DNA from: Cognatilysobacter segetis | GTDB taxonomy: Bacteria; Pseudomonadota; Gammaproteobacteria; Xanthomonadales; Xanthomonadaceae | Direction of reading: 5' to 3' | Length of the DNA stretch: 32,218 nucleotides | NCBI RefSeq assembly: GCF_004359965.1 | Contig: NZ_SMRQ01000133.1 | Location: 1-32,218, forward strand | Shown: positions 9,475 to 16,877 of the stretch, piece after piece | Position numbering within the stretch: the stretch's first letter is position 1 | Layout of the letters: each line of letters begins with the position of its first letter | Notes under the pieces: model-generated | Database searches by the model: none | The model's input: only the letters and a program-made list of their open reading frames with translations | Told to the model about the DNA's origin: nothing | Program-made: the position numbers and the translations under genes

Positions 9475-9822
9475 TCAATACCCGCACGGATAGATCTTGA
9501 TCTTCGCAATTGCAGGATTCAACAGCGCGCTGTATTCGTCCATCGAGAAGGCTTGGATCTCATAGAAACCATGCGCCCCGATGTTGTCCTTGGCGACCGC
9601 CACGACGCGCCCCATCGCGTCATGCGCCGACGCCAGGATCGTGACGTCCCGAAAGATGGTTTGACGTCCGAGGCCCACGATCTCCCCCGCGATCATTAGC
9701 CCAGCATCGCCATCGTTGTTGACGGCCAGGAACGCTGACAATGAGTCCAGAGCGACCCCGAAATGGCGCTCGGTTTCGGGGACGCGCTCGATACGATCCG
9801 TCAGATCATGCAGGGTGGTCAT
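9475..9822 (-). CDS. Conserved hypothetical protein
   Basis: The product is 115 residues beginning MTTLHDLTDRIERV, with the motif AFLAVNNDGDAGLMIAGEIVGLGRQTIFRDVTILASAHD in the middle. It has the look of a small soluble alpha/beta protein; no family is recognised. The frame is open to 9858, but the ATG at 9822 starts the conserved-looking part. It leads a probable two-gene minus-strand operon with the gene at 9026-9448. Confidence 0.6.
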   Translation of the reverse strand: MTTLHDLTDRIERVPETERHFGVALDSLSAFLAVNNDGDAGLMIAGEIVGLGRQTIFRDVTILASAHDAMGRVVAVAKDNIGAHGFYEIQAFSMDEYSALLNPAIAKIKIYPCGY

Positions 9823-10159
9823 CGAATTCTCGGAAGGCGCAGCGCAACTACGAGGCACGAAGCTTACGGGTGCCCTGCGACAATCTGCGTCGCATCGAAG
9901 GCGACTGTGCAGGGCAGCGCGCTGCGTGGTCCGTATCCCTCCCCAGCCAGCACGGCGGTCTCAGGTGCTGCGAAAGGGCAATGGCCCTTTCTTCGCGGGA
10001 CCAATGCCGCGGCCAATGGCTCGGACGACGAGATGGGCCCGCGATCAAGGCAGACGTGACGGAAGCTGCCAACGAAGCTTTGCCCTGCGGCGGGGTCAGG
10101 GCGCCGGTTCCCGCCCGGAGCGTGCGCCGCAAGCGGTTCAACCACGACCGGGAGGGCCC
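9823..10159. other. Gene-poor interval
   Basis: Open frames in both directions cross this stretch, but none has recognisable protein character or a convincing start. It should hold the promoter of the minus-strand pair below 9822. It contains one strong hairpin at 9972-9991. Confidence 0.5.
9972..9991. terminator. Perfect hairpin, terminator-like
   Basis: GAAAGGGC pairs perfectly with GCCCTTTC around an AATG loop. The T-rich end (TTTCTTCG) follows on the plus strand and A-rich sequence precedes it, as in bidirectional intrinsic terminators. No well-supported gene ends right beside it, so its target is unclear. Confidence 0.45.
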
Positions 10160-10267
10160 GTGACCGATCTAGGCGAGGGACTTCGCGAGTTGCGCGAGTT
10201 GGAGGAACGCCGCGTGGGATGGCGCGTGTGGTTTGGCGACGCGCCGCGGTGTCGCATCCAGAACTAG
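10160..10267 (+). CDS. Possible small ORF, 35 residues
   Basis: A GTG codon is preceded by a good GGGAGG Shine-Dalgarno and opens a 35-codon frame (LGEGLRELRELEERRVGWRVWFGD) rich in charged residues. It could be a small protein or the remnant of a longer gene. It overlaps the end of a minus-strand ORF by a few bases. There is no family evidence. Confidence 0.25.
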   Translation: MTDLGEGLRELRELEERRVGWRVWFGDAPRCRIQN

Positions 10268-10413
10268 CTCGCGTGCCCGCCAAGCTTTGACCAAATGACG
10301 GAACAGCACCAGCGCTCCGGTTTTGCGAACGGAGCGGCGGGCCGTCGCCTGCCGAGTTCGTCGTTGCGGGCCGCGTGGACCTGGTGATCCAGAAGATCCA
10401 GCAGATCATTCAC
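10264..10413 (-). CDS. Possible small ORF downstream of the NYN gene
   Basis: A GTG at 10413 opens 49 codons (VNDLLDLLDHQVHAARNDEL ...) with plausible GC-rich third positions. It lies directly downstream of the NYN gene on the same strand. The frame is open further upstream to 10485, where it overlaps the NYN reading frame. No family is recognised; it may be a real small protein or a gene remnant. Confidence 0.25.
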   Translation of the reverse strand: MNDLLDLLDHQVHAARNDELGRRRPAAPFAKPERWCCSVIWSKLGGHAS

Positions 10414-10462
10414 GGCATCTGCCGGTAACCCACCGGCCCGAGGTGACCCCGCTCCAATGGTG

Positions 10463-11239
10463 CTAGTGCGAGGACCCGGGCTCACCGACCGGCGTGGGCT
10501 CCGATCGTGTTCGTAAGCTGACCCAGAACCCCGTGCCAGGCTTTTGCGTCATCACGAGGTCGGGGTACGTCCTGACCATATCGGAGAGCGTGGGGTGGCC
10601 GTAGACCTTGGCAGAGAATGCGGGATCCGTCCGTTTTAGGTATTGCCCCAACGCTCCCAGCCCCACCCATCCATCCTCCGTTCCGCCGGCGAGCAGAGCG
10701 ACGGCACTGATCAGGGTTTTCGGCCGCCGCTTGACCGTTGAGGCGGGCGGCGGAGCATGCTTGAGTCCTGTCAGGTCGTTTAGCACCGGTTGCGTAGCAG
10801 GCCGCTGCCAAGCGAAGAACTGGTCGCTCGCATTACGAAGGGCGACCGGGGTCTTCTCCTCCCCCACGATGTACACCGTGGCGCCGCGCTCGCGAAGCTT
10901 TCGGCACAAGTAGGCGAAGTCCGAGTCGCTCGTGACCAGGCAGAATGTGTCTGCACGGCCATCGAACATCGCTTCGATGGCATCGAGGGCGAGGGCAATA
11001 TCCGCCGTGTTTTTTCCTGCCGCGTACTGGTACTGGAGGCATGGCGTGAAAGCTAGCCTCACAAGGGCTTCCTGCCACCGATTGGTCAGGGTGGCATGGT
11101 TTCCATAGCCGCGGCGCAACACGACGCGACCGAACTGTGCGACTTCCTGGAGCGCGTGTTCCAGCACTTCGGGGCTGGTGTTGTCGCAATCCACCAGCAC
11201 CGCTACTCGAGCGTCACTGCTCGACGCAATACTCGCCAC
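10463..11239 (-). CDS. NYN-domain predicted RNase with C-terminal OST-HTH/LOTUS domain
   Basis: The product is 258 residues. Residues ~10-145 form a NYN (PIN-like, LabA/DUF88 type) domain. Its acidic metal-binding residues are visible: Asp17 and Asp19 in LVDCDNTS, Asp80 in GKNTADIALALDAIE, and Asp105/Asp107 in LVTSDSDFAYL. Residues ~176-243 form an OST-HTH/LOTUS domain (LISAVALLAGG ... GALGQYLKRTDPAFSAKVYGHPTLSDMV ... FWVSLR), which in other proteins binds RNA, including G-quadruplexes. The architecture is known in bacteria and resembles eukaryotic MARF1-like proteins; it predicts an RNA-targeting endonuclease. The start is GTG at 11239, with GGAG about 9 bp upstream. It is divergent from the DUF1810 gene. 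Confidence 0.85.
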   Translation of the reverse strand: MASIASSSDARVAVLVDCDNTSPEVLEHALQEVAQFGRVVLRRGYGNHATLTNRWQEALVRLAFTPCLQYQYAAGKNTADIALALDAIEAMFDGRADTFCLVTSDSDFAYLCRKLRERGATVYIVGEEKTPVALRNASDQFFAWQRPATQPVLNDLTGLKHAPPPASTVKRRPKTLISAVALLAGGTEDGWVGLGALGQYLKRTDPAFSAKVYGHPTLSDMVRTYPDLVMTQKPGTGFWVSLRTRSEPTPVGEPGSSH

Positions 11240-11410
11240 TTGCCCGCTCCTCTGCCCGTCCCGCCGCTAGCTTTCGCGATCGATCTCTCGCGTGCAAGCG
11301 ATTCCCGTCCAGGACTGCTCCCTCGCGACGGGACTCATCCAGGCACATCCTCCAAAAGGGACGACCGAATCCACGCTAGGCCGAGGTCGCATTAAACGTA
11401 GGAGCCGCCC

Positions 11411-11836
11411 ATGGACCTCTGTCAGGACCACCTCGCCCATTTCGTGAAAGCCCAGGAACCGATTTACGACCAGGCACTTGCCGAGATCCGAGCAGGCAAG
11501 AAGCGCTCCCACTGCATGTGGTTCGTATTTCCCCAGCTGCAAGGGTTAGGACGCAGCGAGATGGCAAAGCGTTTTGGACTAACCGACCTCGCGCATGCGC
11601 GCTCTTACCTCCGCCACCCGGTCCTCGGGCCACGACTCCGCGAATGCGTTGCCGCCGCTCTTGGCCTCCCTGAGACGCGGCCGGAGAGGATCTTCGGTGA
11701 TGTGGATGCTGTGAAACTTCGCTCATCGCTGACTCTCTTTTCTGCCGCAGACCCGGGCGACCCGGTCTTCGCGCGAGCGCTTATGCACTTCTTTTCGGGA
11801 AAGCCTGATTGCCGCACGCTTTCCCTGCTGGGTTAG
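11411..11836 (+). CDS. DUF1810 family protein
   Basis: The product is 141 residues and matches DUF1810 along its length: HFVKAQEPIYDQALAEIRAGKKRSHCMWFVFPQLQGLG, then SYLRHPVLGPRLREC, then RIFGDVDAVKLRSSLTLF. It is a small cytoplasmic protein, found widely and with no established activity. The ATG follows a good AGGAG Shine-Dalgarno. It is divergent from the NYN gene across about 170 bp, which should contain both promoters. Confidence 0.88.
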   Translation: MDLCQDHLAHFVKAQEPIYDQALAEIRAGKKRSHCMWFVFPQLQGLGRSEMAKRFGLTDLAHARSYLRHPVLGPRLRECVAAALGLPETRPERIFGDVDAVKLRSSLTLFSAADPGDPVFARALMHFFSGKPDCRTLSLLG

Positions 11837-12268
11837 GCGATGAGTTCGGCCGGTTCGCGTGGCCCTACCCCAAGCCCGGCCCATCGCCGGGCGGCCCCGA
11901 TGGCTGCGGCCGCTGCCTCGCAGCGACCGTTTACGCTGAGGACACCGGCTTGGGTGGCGCCATGGATGGTGCCTGCTGGCGGGCCCGCACCATCGCGTCC
12001 TTGTTAAATCCGTCTCGGAAGGGCTTTCTAAGAGAGGTCTGCATCGTGGATGGGGCGAAACGAATCGCAGCCAAGTGGGATGCCCGGGAAGGCCCGCGGG
12101 CGCCGCCATTCCGTGTCAGGTGGTTCTTTTCGTGGACTGAATATGCGCCCGGTTGCCTTGCCGGCTTCATCGCCGGCTATGAAGGAGGCGGCGCATTTAT
12201 CGAGGAACGGTTCCATGCCCGCTTTCGTGGGAGATCGCTGGCCTCATTTGTGTGGAACGGAGGTGACC
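11837..12268. other. Gene-poor interval
   Basis: A plus-strand frame is open from 11809, but the part before about 12300 has no family character, overlaps the end of the DUF1810 gene and lacks a good start. Minus-strand frames here look like shadows. I see no convincing gene. Confidence 0.4.
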
Positions 12269-12321
12269 ATGCCCACGACCGCCGTCGCGACGCGCGGCCC
12301 GTAGCTGCAGGCGTCGCTGCA

Positions 12322-12522
12322 ATGTGCGATGAGCATTACGAGATCTTCCTTGAGTGGCACGATCGCGAGGAATGGGAGCGCGGCTTCCTCTGTCTTGCCC
12401 CGGGTCGCGAGCGCAGCCTGGCGCGCGTCGGTACGTCGCTGCTGCTGCCGGCCGCGGACGAACCTGCAATGGAACGCATCGCCGCCATGAGCCGGCGGAC
12501 CGGGATTCTGTGTAGGTTCTGA
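12322..12522 (+). CDS. Small hypothetical protein, possibly 5'-frameshifted
   Basis: The 66 codons from ATG 12322 (MCDEHYEIFLEWHDREEWERGFLCL ...) have strongly gene-like codon use, but there is no Shine-Dalgarno at this ATG. A very good one (GGAGGTGACC) precedes an ATG at 12269, which opens a different frame that stops after 11 codons at 12304. A single frameshift near 12300 would join that start to this frame, giving a protein of about 84 residues. Function unknown. Confidence 0.45.
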   Translation: MCDEHYEIFLEWHDREEWERGFLCLAPGRERSLARVGTSLLLPAADEPAMERIAAMSRRTGILCRF

Positions 12523-12584
12523 GGTCAGTTTGAAGGGGGAAATGAGCACAGCACCTGCGAGGCTCTGAGCTTGTCAGAAACGTG

Positions 12585-12607
12585 GCGCAAGTATTCAAAG
12601 CTTGCGC
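12585..12607. repeat. Stem-loop downstream of the small hypothetical gene
   Basis: GCGCAAG pairs with CTTGCGC around a 9-base loop. There is no T tract, so it is a weak terminator candidate for the plus-strand gene ending at 12522. Confidence 0.3.
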
Positions 12608-12652
12608 TGAGCCAACAGCGCCACACTGGCGCCCGTGGCGGGCTCCATAGCC

Positions 12653-12672
12653 GGCGGATTACCGCCCTTTTT
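12653..12672 (+). terminator. Rho-independent terminator candidate
   Basis: GGCGG pairs with CCGCC around ATTA and is followed by C and five Ts. It lies between the convergent small hypothetical gene and the XRE regulator gene, near the probable left limit of the integrative module. Confidence 0.5.
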
Positions 12673-12713
12673 GCGGATCCGCGTCAAAGCCGCGGCGACG
12701 GCCACACTCACAC

Positions 12714-12956
12714 CTAGCCAGGATCAACTGGCTTCACGTCTTCGACGTACGTCAGTAGATCCCCTGGCTGGCAGCCAAAGTAACGACACAGTTTGTCGAC
12801 TACGTCGGTGCTGGCATTCGTTCCGGGCTGGTTGGCCATTTTCGAAAGCGTCGCGCGGTGCACGCCACTTCCTAAAGCAACCTCCGACATGCTGATCGCC
12901 CGTCGTTCCCGGAATGACTTTTCGGCGATGAGCTCTGCCAACCGAAAGCGAATCAT
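12714..12956 (-). CDS. XRE-family (Cro/C1-type) repressor of the integrative element
   Basis: The product is about 80 residues, essentially one HTH domain: FRLAELIAEKSFRERRAISMSEVALGSGVHRATLSKMANQ, followed by VDKLCRYFGCQPGDLLTYVED. The motif CRYFGCQPGDLL is typical of small Cro/C1-type regulators. The ATG at 12956 fits the domain boundary; an upstream GTG start at 12992 is possible but would lie inside the first operator dyad. It is divergent from the small HTH gene and integrase at 13085, and four operator-like dyads fill the gap. It is likely the lysogeny-style switch that represses itself and the integrase operon (inference). Confidence 0.82.
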   Translation of the reverse strand: MIRFRLAELIAEKSFRERRAISMSEVALGSGVHRATLSKMANQPGTNASTDVVDKLCRYFGCQPGDLLTYVEDVKPVDPG

Positions 12957-12985
12957 GAACAGAACCTGAATATAGTCGCGCATAC

Positions 12986-13062
12986 GCGACATGTGTCGTT
13001 GACTCGCGACATCTGTTGTCTATTATTCGCAACATCTGTCGCCTATACGCGACAGATGTTGA
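12986..13062. promoter_or_regulatory. Array of four operator-like dyads between repressor and integrase operon
   Basis: Four 14-bp sites share the pattern GCRACA-NN-TGTYGN: 12986-12999, 13006-13019, 13029-13042 and 13049-13062. Start-to-start spacing is 20, 23 and 20 bp, about two helical turns, so bound dimers would line up on one DNA face. The array fills the divergent intergenic region, as in phage and ICE repressor switches. Confidence 0.7.
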
Positions 13063-13084
13063 GTACTGACAACAGGAGTCGCGC

Positions 13085-13318
13085 ATGCAAACGTACCTCA
13101 CCACCGAGCAGCTCGCCAGCCGAATCCATTACGACACGCGGACGATCCGGGACCGCCTGAAGGACAGCGTACTGCTGGAAGGCATCCACTACATCCGCCC
13201 CTTCGGCGGTCGGAAGCTCCTGTTCGTCTGGGAAGCGATTGAGCGGGACATCGGCTCCGCCTCTGCGAGGCAGGCGCCCCTGATCCCGATGGCCAACGGC
13301 GCTGTGGCCCATGGCTAA
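13085..13318 (+). CDS. Small HTH protein, excisionase/regulator-like
   Basis: The product is 77 residues. Residues ~1-55 read LTTEQLASRIHYDTRTIRDRLKDSVLLEGIHYIRPFGGRKLLFVWEAIERDI, a small winged-HTH of the AlpA/excisionase type. It follows a good AGGAG Shine-Dalgarno and overlaps the integrase start by 8 bp, so the two are translationally coupled. By position and size it is likely a recombination directionality factor or an activator of excision; this is inference. Confidence 0.75.
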   Translation: MQTYLTTEQLASRIHYDTRTIRDRLKDSVLLEGIHYIRPFGGRKLLFVWEAIERDIGSASARQAPLIPMANGAVAHG

Positions 13319-14600
13319 GGTCCGCGTCCGTCCGGAGACGGGCCATCTCTACATCGACTTCAGCTACCGCGGCCAGCGCTGCCGGGAGCAGACCGCGCTC
13401 GATGACACCCCCGCCAACCGGAAGCTGGTCGACGGCCTGGCACGAAAGGTCGAGAAGGCGATCGCGACCGGCGCGATTGAATACGAGTCGTTCTTTCCCG
13501 GAAGCCCCCGCGCACGCAAGTTCGCCGCCGCATCCGAAGCGCACCAGGCGACCAGCCTGTCGGTTGAAGGGCCCAGGCCCGACGGTCCGACGTTCGCGGT
13601 CGCGGCGGACGCCTGGTTCCGCGAGAACCGGCCGCGGTGGCGGCAGAGCCACGCCGAGACGCTGAGCGCGATTCTCGACACCCGGCTGCTGCCTCACTTC
13701 GGGGACCGGCCCATCGCGACGATCTCGCGCGCCGACATTCTCGAGTTCCGCTCGCGCACCCAGACCGCCACCGGCCGAAAGGGCAAGGAGGAGCTGTCGC
13801 CGTCGCGGGTCAACCACATCATGACGGCGCTCCGGATGATCCTCGCCGACGCGTCGGACCGCGATGGGGTCGACAGCGCGTTCCGGAACATCAAGCCGTT
13901 GCGCCTGCCGAAGATGGACGTGCATCCGGTCACCCTCGACGAGGTCAACCGGCTCATCGCGACGGTTCGACTGGACTACCAGCCCTATCTGGTCACGCGC
14001 TTCTTCACCGGCCTGCGCACGGGCGAAATCAATGCGCTCGAGTGGAAGCACATCGACTTCGACGCGGACCTGATCCGTGTCCGGCAGAGCATCGTCCAAG
14101 GCGTGGTCGAGAACACCAAGACTGAAGGGTCGGCGCGTGACATCCCGATGGTGCCGTCCGTGCGTGCCGCGTTGGTGGAACAGCGCGCCCGCCTACCTGA
14201 GGACACCCGCTGGGTGTTCCCGTCGCCTGAAGGGGCGCCGCTCAACCTCGTCAATTTCACCAATCGGGTCTGGAACCCACTCCTGAGGCATCTGGGTCTG
14301 GCGCCGCGTCGCCCGTACCAGACACGCCATACCGCCGCGACGCTGATGCTCGCTTCTGGCGAAAACCCCGAATGGGTCGCGCGGGTGCTGGGCCACACCT
14401 CGACCGAAATGCTCTTCCGCGTGTACTCGCGCTACGTGCCGAACCTGACCCGCAACGACGGGCGCGCCTTCACGGGGCTGGTTACCGGCTCACCCGCCGC
14501 GGGCGCGCTTCCTGCCTCGTTGGCCGCGCTCAGCCGATCGCAGCTCGAGCAACTCATCCAGCAACTCCAGTCAAAGGGAGATCGCAATGGCGACGCATAA
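13311..14600 (+). CDS. Tyrosine recombinase (site-specific integrase)
   Basis: The product is 429 residues. The N-terminus (~1-75, RPETGHLYIDFSYRGQRCREQTALDDTPANRKLV) matches the DUF3596 Arm DNA-binding domain. A core-binding SAM-like domain follows at ~93-185 (FAVAADAWFRENRPRWRQSHAETL). The catalytic domain shows Arg236 (TGLRTGEINALEWKHID), a candidate Lys270, Arg339 in YQTRHTAATLM (Tyr replaces the first His of the usual HxxR, as in many island integrases), His362 (LGHTS) and candidate nucleophile Tyr372 (LFRVYSRYVPNL). The C-terminal tail is variable. It is coupled to the small HTH gene upstream and overlaps the HD-domain gene downstream. No tRNA or clear att core was found beside it. Confidence 0.93.
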   Translation: MAKVRVRPETGHLYIDFSYRGQRCREQTALDDTPANRKLVDGLARKVEKAIATGAIEYESFFPGSPRARKFAAASEAHQATSLSVEGPRPDGPTFAVAADAWFRENRPRWRQSHAETLSAILDTRLLPHFGDRPIATISRADILEFRSRTQTATGRKGKEELSPSRVNHIMTALRMILADASDRDGVDSAFRNIKPLRLPKMDVHPVTLDEVNRLIATVRLDYQPYLVTRFFTGLRTGEINALEWKHIDFDADLIRVRQSIVQGVVENTKTEGSARDIPMVPSVRAALVEQRARLPEDTRWVFPSPEGAPLNLVNFTNRVWNPLLRHLGLAPRRPYQTRHTAATLMLASGENPEWVARVLGHTSTEMLFRVYSRYVPNLTRNDGRAFTGLVTGSPAAGALPASLAALSRSQLEQLIQQLQSKGDRNGDA

Positions 14601-15477
14601 TTCGAGTCCGACCGTCACGCCGGTAAGTGCTGTCCTGCTGGATGCGCGCCGCATCGGCGGCATCAAGGGCCCGTGCGTGAATGTCGCGCTCGCAGCGGAG
14701 GGCCAGCGCGTCGCCGCCATCAGTTTCGACAGCGACGAGGAGTGGCTCGATCGCCTGTCCGGTCCGCTGGCAAGTCAGGTGTTCGACCTGATGACCCTGC
14801 CTGGTCAGGACTGCGATGCTGTCGTCGGCATCCACGACGACCATCGCTATCCCGCGTTGTGGCACATGCCCGAAGACCTCTGCCCGGTCGAAGGCGTGCT
14901 CCCCGCCGTACAGGCGCTGATCCACGAGGTGCAGGCCGCACCGCTGAAGGCGTTTCTGCTCGATGTGTTCGCGCGTCGCGACATGCACAGGGTGTTCTGG
15001 ACGATGCCTGCGTCGATTCGCCACCACCATGCCTACCCCGGCGGTCTCGCGGCCCACTCCATGGAGGTCGCGATGGACATCGCCCAGCACGTCGGACTGA
15101 CCGACATCGAGCGCGACCTCGGCGTCGCTGCCGGGCTGCTCCACGACGTGGGCAAGATCTGGGCGTACTCCGGAGACATGCAGCTCACCACGGCGGCACG
15201 GGCGATGGGTCACGAGCTGCTGGGGCTGTCCAGGCTGGAACCGTACCTGCGCGACCTGGAGCGCCAGTGGTGCGACGGCGCTTACGCCATGCGAGTCCTG
15301 CTCAGCGGGCAGTGCCGCATGCGGTCCGACGGCTCGCTGCCCCACTCACTGGTGCAGCGTCTGCGCGCCTGTGACCAGCGCAGCGCCGAGGCGGCAAATC
15401 AGACGGATGCACGGCGCCAGCGTCGCGTGTGGACGCCAAGACCTTGCCCCAAACCGTCTCAGGCCGTGATGCGCTGA
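14587..15477 (+). CDS. HD-domain metal-dependent phosphohydrolase (TraI_2-like island protein)
   Basis: The product is 296 residues. An N-terminal OB-like part (LLDARRIGGIKGPCVNVALAAEGQRVAAISFD) precedes an HD domain: HHHAYPGGLAAHSMEVAMDIA (His157), GLLHDVGKIWAY (His186-Asp187) and a later GHE (His209). This layout resembles YhaM-type 3'-5' exoribonucleases and the TraI_2/DUF1528 HD proteins encoded next to integrases on integrative and conjugative elements. It would act on nucleic acid or nucleotides in the cytoplasm. The ATG overlaps the integrase end by 14 bp, after GGGAG. Confidence 0.82.
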   Translation: MATHNSSPTVTPVSAVLLDARRIGGIKGPCVNVALAAEGQRVAAISFDSDEEWLDRLSGPLASQVFDLMTLPGQDCDAVVGIHDDHRYPALWHMPEDLCPVEGVLPAVQALIHEVQAAPLKAFLLDVFARRDMHRVFWTMPASIRHHHAYPGGLAAHSMEVAMDIAQHVGLTDIERDLGVAAGLLHDVGKIWAYSGDMQLTTAARAMGHELLGLSRLEPYLRDLERQWCDGAYAMRVLLSGQCRMRSDGSLPHSLVQRLRACDQRSAEAANQTDARRQRRVWTPRPCPKPSQAVMR

Positions 15478-15545
15478 GCGTCTCACGGGATGCGAGGCCC
15501 GACGTGCAACGTCGGCTCGCAGTGCATTGCCTCAGGAGGATGGTG

Positions 15546-16136
15546 ATGACGTCGAAACACATCGGACCGTTGTTTGGACGCGCGTGGCTCGCCGCGTGGA
15601 AGCGGATCTGGCAGTCGCCCGAACGGCTGGAGCGCCTTGAACGTGGATTGCGAGCCGCGGCCGGCGCACCGGTGCGCCTCAATGGAAGGCGCAAGGCCGG
15701 CGATCCGGAGCCTCCCGTGTCGCCGGAGTTCCAGGCCGCGCTTGACGAGGAACTGGTGATCCGAGGCCTGGCGCCTGGCGGTATCGGCGATGCCTCGGGG
15801 CAGGCGGACCAGGTACTCGCCAAGGCAGCCGGCCGCGCGGCCCGCCACCTGCGCCTTTCCGACGCCGCGCTTGAACGGCTCCTGCCACCAGAACTCATGA
15901 GGCTGGCGGACGGTGCGCCCGGCGAGGCGCCGCCCGTCGCAACAGAGATCCGCGAACGCGCTTTGTGCCTGATTCGGATCTACCAGGAACTCGACGCCAT
16001 CGTTCCGTCGGAGAACGAGGCGCACGAATGGCTACGAGGCCACAACACCGAGCTGGGCGATTCCCCGCTCGCTTTGCTCGAGGACGGCCGGCTTGAGGAT
16101 GTCCTCGCCCATCTGGAGCGAGCACGCCACCGGTAG
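15546..16136 (+). CDS. Protein with C-terminal Xre/MbcA/ParS toxin-binding-type domain
   Basis: The product is 196 residues. The last ~45 (EAHEWLRGHNTELGDSPLALLEDGRLEDVLAHLERARH) fit the DUF2384 pattern (W-x-N-x-x-LG-x-x-PL-x-LL-x-x-G-x-x-x-V-x-x-x-L) that binds RES-type toxins. The N-terminal ~140 residues are not a recognised HTH. No RES toxin follows; the next gene encodes an unrelated 102-residue protein. Of two close ATGs, the one at 15546 is chosen because it lies 6 bp from AGGAGG, while the first abuts it. Likely part of the element's conserved backbone. Confidence 0.65.
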   Translation: MTSKHIGPLFGRAWLAAWKRIWQSPERLERLERGLRAAAGAPVRLNGRRKAGDPEPPVSPEFQAALDEELVIRGLAPGGIGDASGQADQVLAKAAGRAARHLRLSDAALERLLPPELMRLADGAPGEAPPVATEIRERALCLIRIYQELDAIVPSENEAHEWLRGHNTELGDSPLALLEDGRLEDVLAHLERARHR

Positions 16137-16172
16137 GGCATCAACGTCCGATTCCTGACAGGAGCAACCCCC

Positions 16173-16481
16173 ATGACCTACAAACTGATGTCGCTCGTCA
16201 ACGCCCAGCTCGCCCGGCTCCTCGGCCTCGTGCGCACGCTCGAAGCGGTTCCGCTCGACGACACGCGACGGCGTGCATGGGGCGTGCGGGTGCGCGGCCG
16301 TGGCTTCGACCGGCTCGTTCAGGACGACATCCTGATCGCGCAGACGCTCATCCGTCCGCTGAGCGCCTATACGCCGCGCCCGCGCGTGTTCCACAGCGAG
16401 CTGCAGGCCCGCAGGTTCATCGACGGCATGGGCCGGACGCCCGTCGGCTGGCTGCGTTCGCTCGGGGCCGCGCGGCGATGA
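16173..16481 (+). CDS. Hypothetical island protein
   Basis: The product is 102 basic residues (MTYKLMSLVNAQLARLLGLVRTLEAVPLDDTRRRAW ...), ending RRFIDGMGRTPVGWLRSLGAARR. No family recognised, no membrane segment. It has an AGGAG Shine-Dalgarno and follows the DUF2384-type gene by 36 bp. Its position would suit a toxin partner, but nothing in the sequence resembles RES or another known toxin fold. Confidence 0.6.
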   Translation: MTYKLMSLVNAQLARLLGLVRTLEAVPLDDTRRRAWGVRVRGRGFDRLVQDDILIAQTLIRPLSAYTPRPRVFHSELQARRFIDGMGRTPVGWLRSLGAARR

Positions 16482-16520
16482 GCCGGAAAAACCGCTACGC
16501 CATTTCCAAGGGACGTAAGC

Positions 16521-16877
16521 ATGACCATGCCTGACGAACGCACCCGCGCTTTGCTCTGCGCCGGTTCTTTCCTCATCGAGATCGCGAGGGATACGAGCCT
16601 GCCGCTCGGCGTCCGGCGCCAAGCAGTTTTCATCGCTCGACATTTCCCCACCATCGAGGACATCGCGAGCATGGCGGCCCCTCGACATACCGCACTGTTC
16701 GGACCGCAGCTGGCGCACCCCTCGGAAGTGCACTGGCGCGAGGACGGCCGTCCGGGCCCGCTCACGTACTCGACGCGCCTTGCTTGGCCTGAAGAGGAGA
16801 AGCCCAAGCGGTCTCGTCGGACGACAGTTGCGCGTCCAAACCGCCGCCGCTCACTTGGGGAAAGCCTCGATGATTGA
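16521..16877 (+). CDS. BPSL0761 family protein
   Basis: The product is 118 residues. The first ~55 (MTMPDERTRALLCAGSFLIEIARDTSLPLGVRRQAVFIARHFPTIEDI) match the short BPSL0761 family of genomic-island proteins, whose function is unknown. The C-terminal tail is proline/arginine-rich and less conserved. An AAGGGA Shine-Dalgarno precedes the ATG. It overlaps the next gene by 8 bp. Confidence 0.78.
   Translation: MTMPDERTRALLCAGSFLIEIARDTSLPLGVRRQAVFIARHFPTIEDIASMAAPRHTALFGPQLAHPSEVHWREDGRPGPLTYSTRLAWPEEEKPKRSRRTTVARPNRRRSLGESLDD

Noticed and set aside
11809-12321. Long 5' extension of the small hypothetical gene ending at 12522
   Set aside because: It starts inside the DUF1810 gene, has no Shine-Dalgarno and no gene-like protein sequence before about 12300.
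12540-12713. tRNA or tmRNA gene as the integration site of the element
   Set aside because: No cloverleaf, CCA end or T-loop signature could be found in this stretch on either strand.
13098-14099. 333-codon minus-strand ORF opposite the integrase
   Set aside because: It is a GC-rich shadow of the integrase frame, with no protein-family character.
16173-16481. Reading the 102-residue protein as the RES toxin partner of the DUF2384-type gene
   Set aside because: It is too short and lacks the Arg and GGRWN-type motifs of RES domains.
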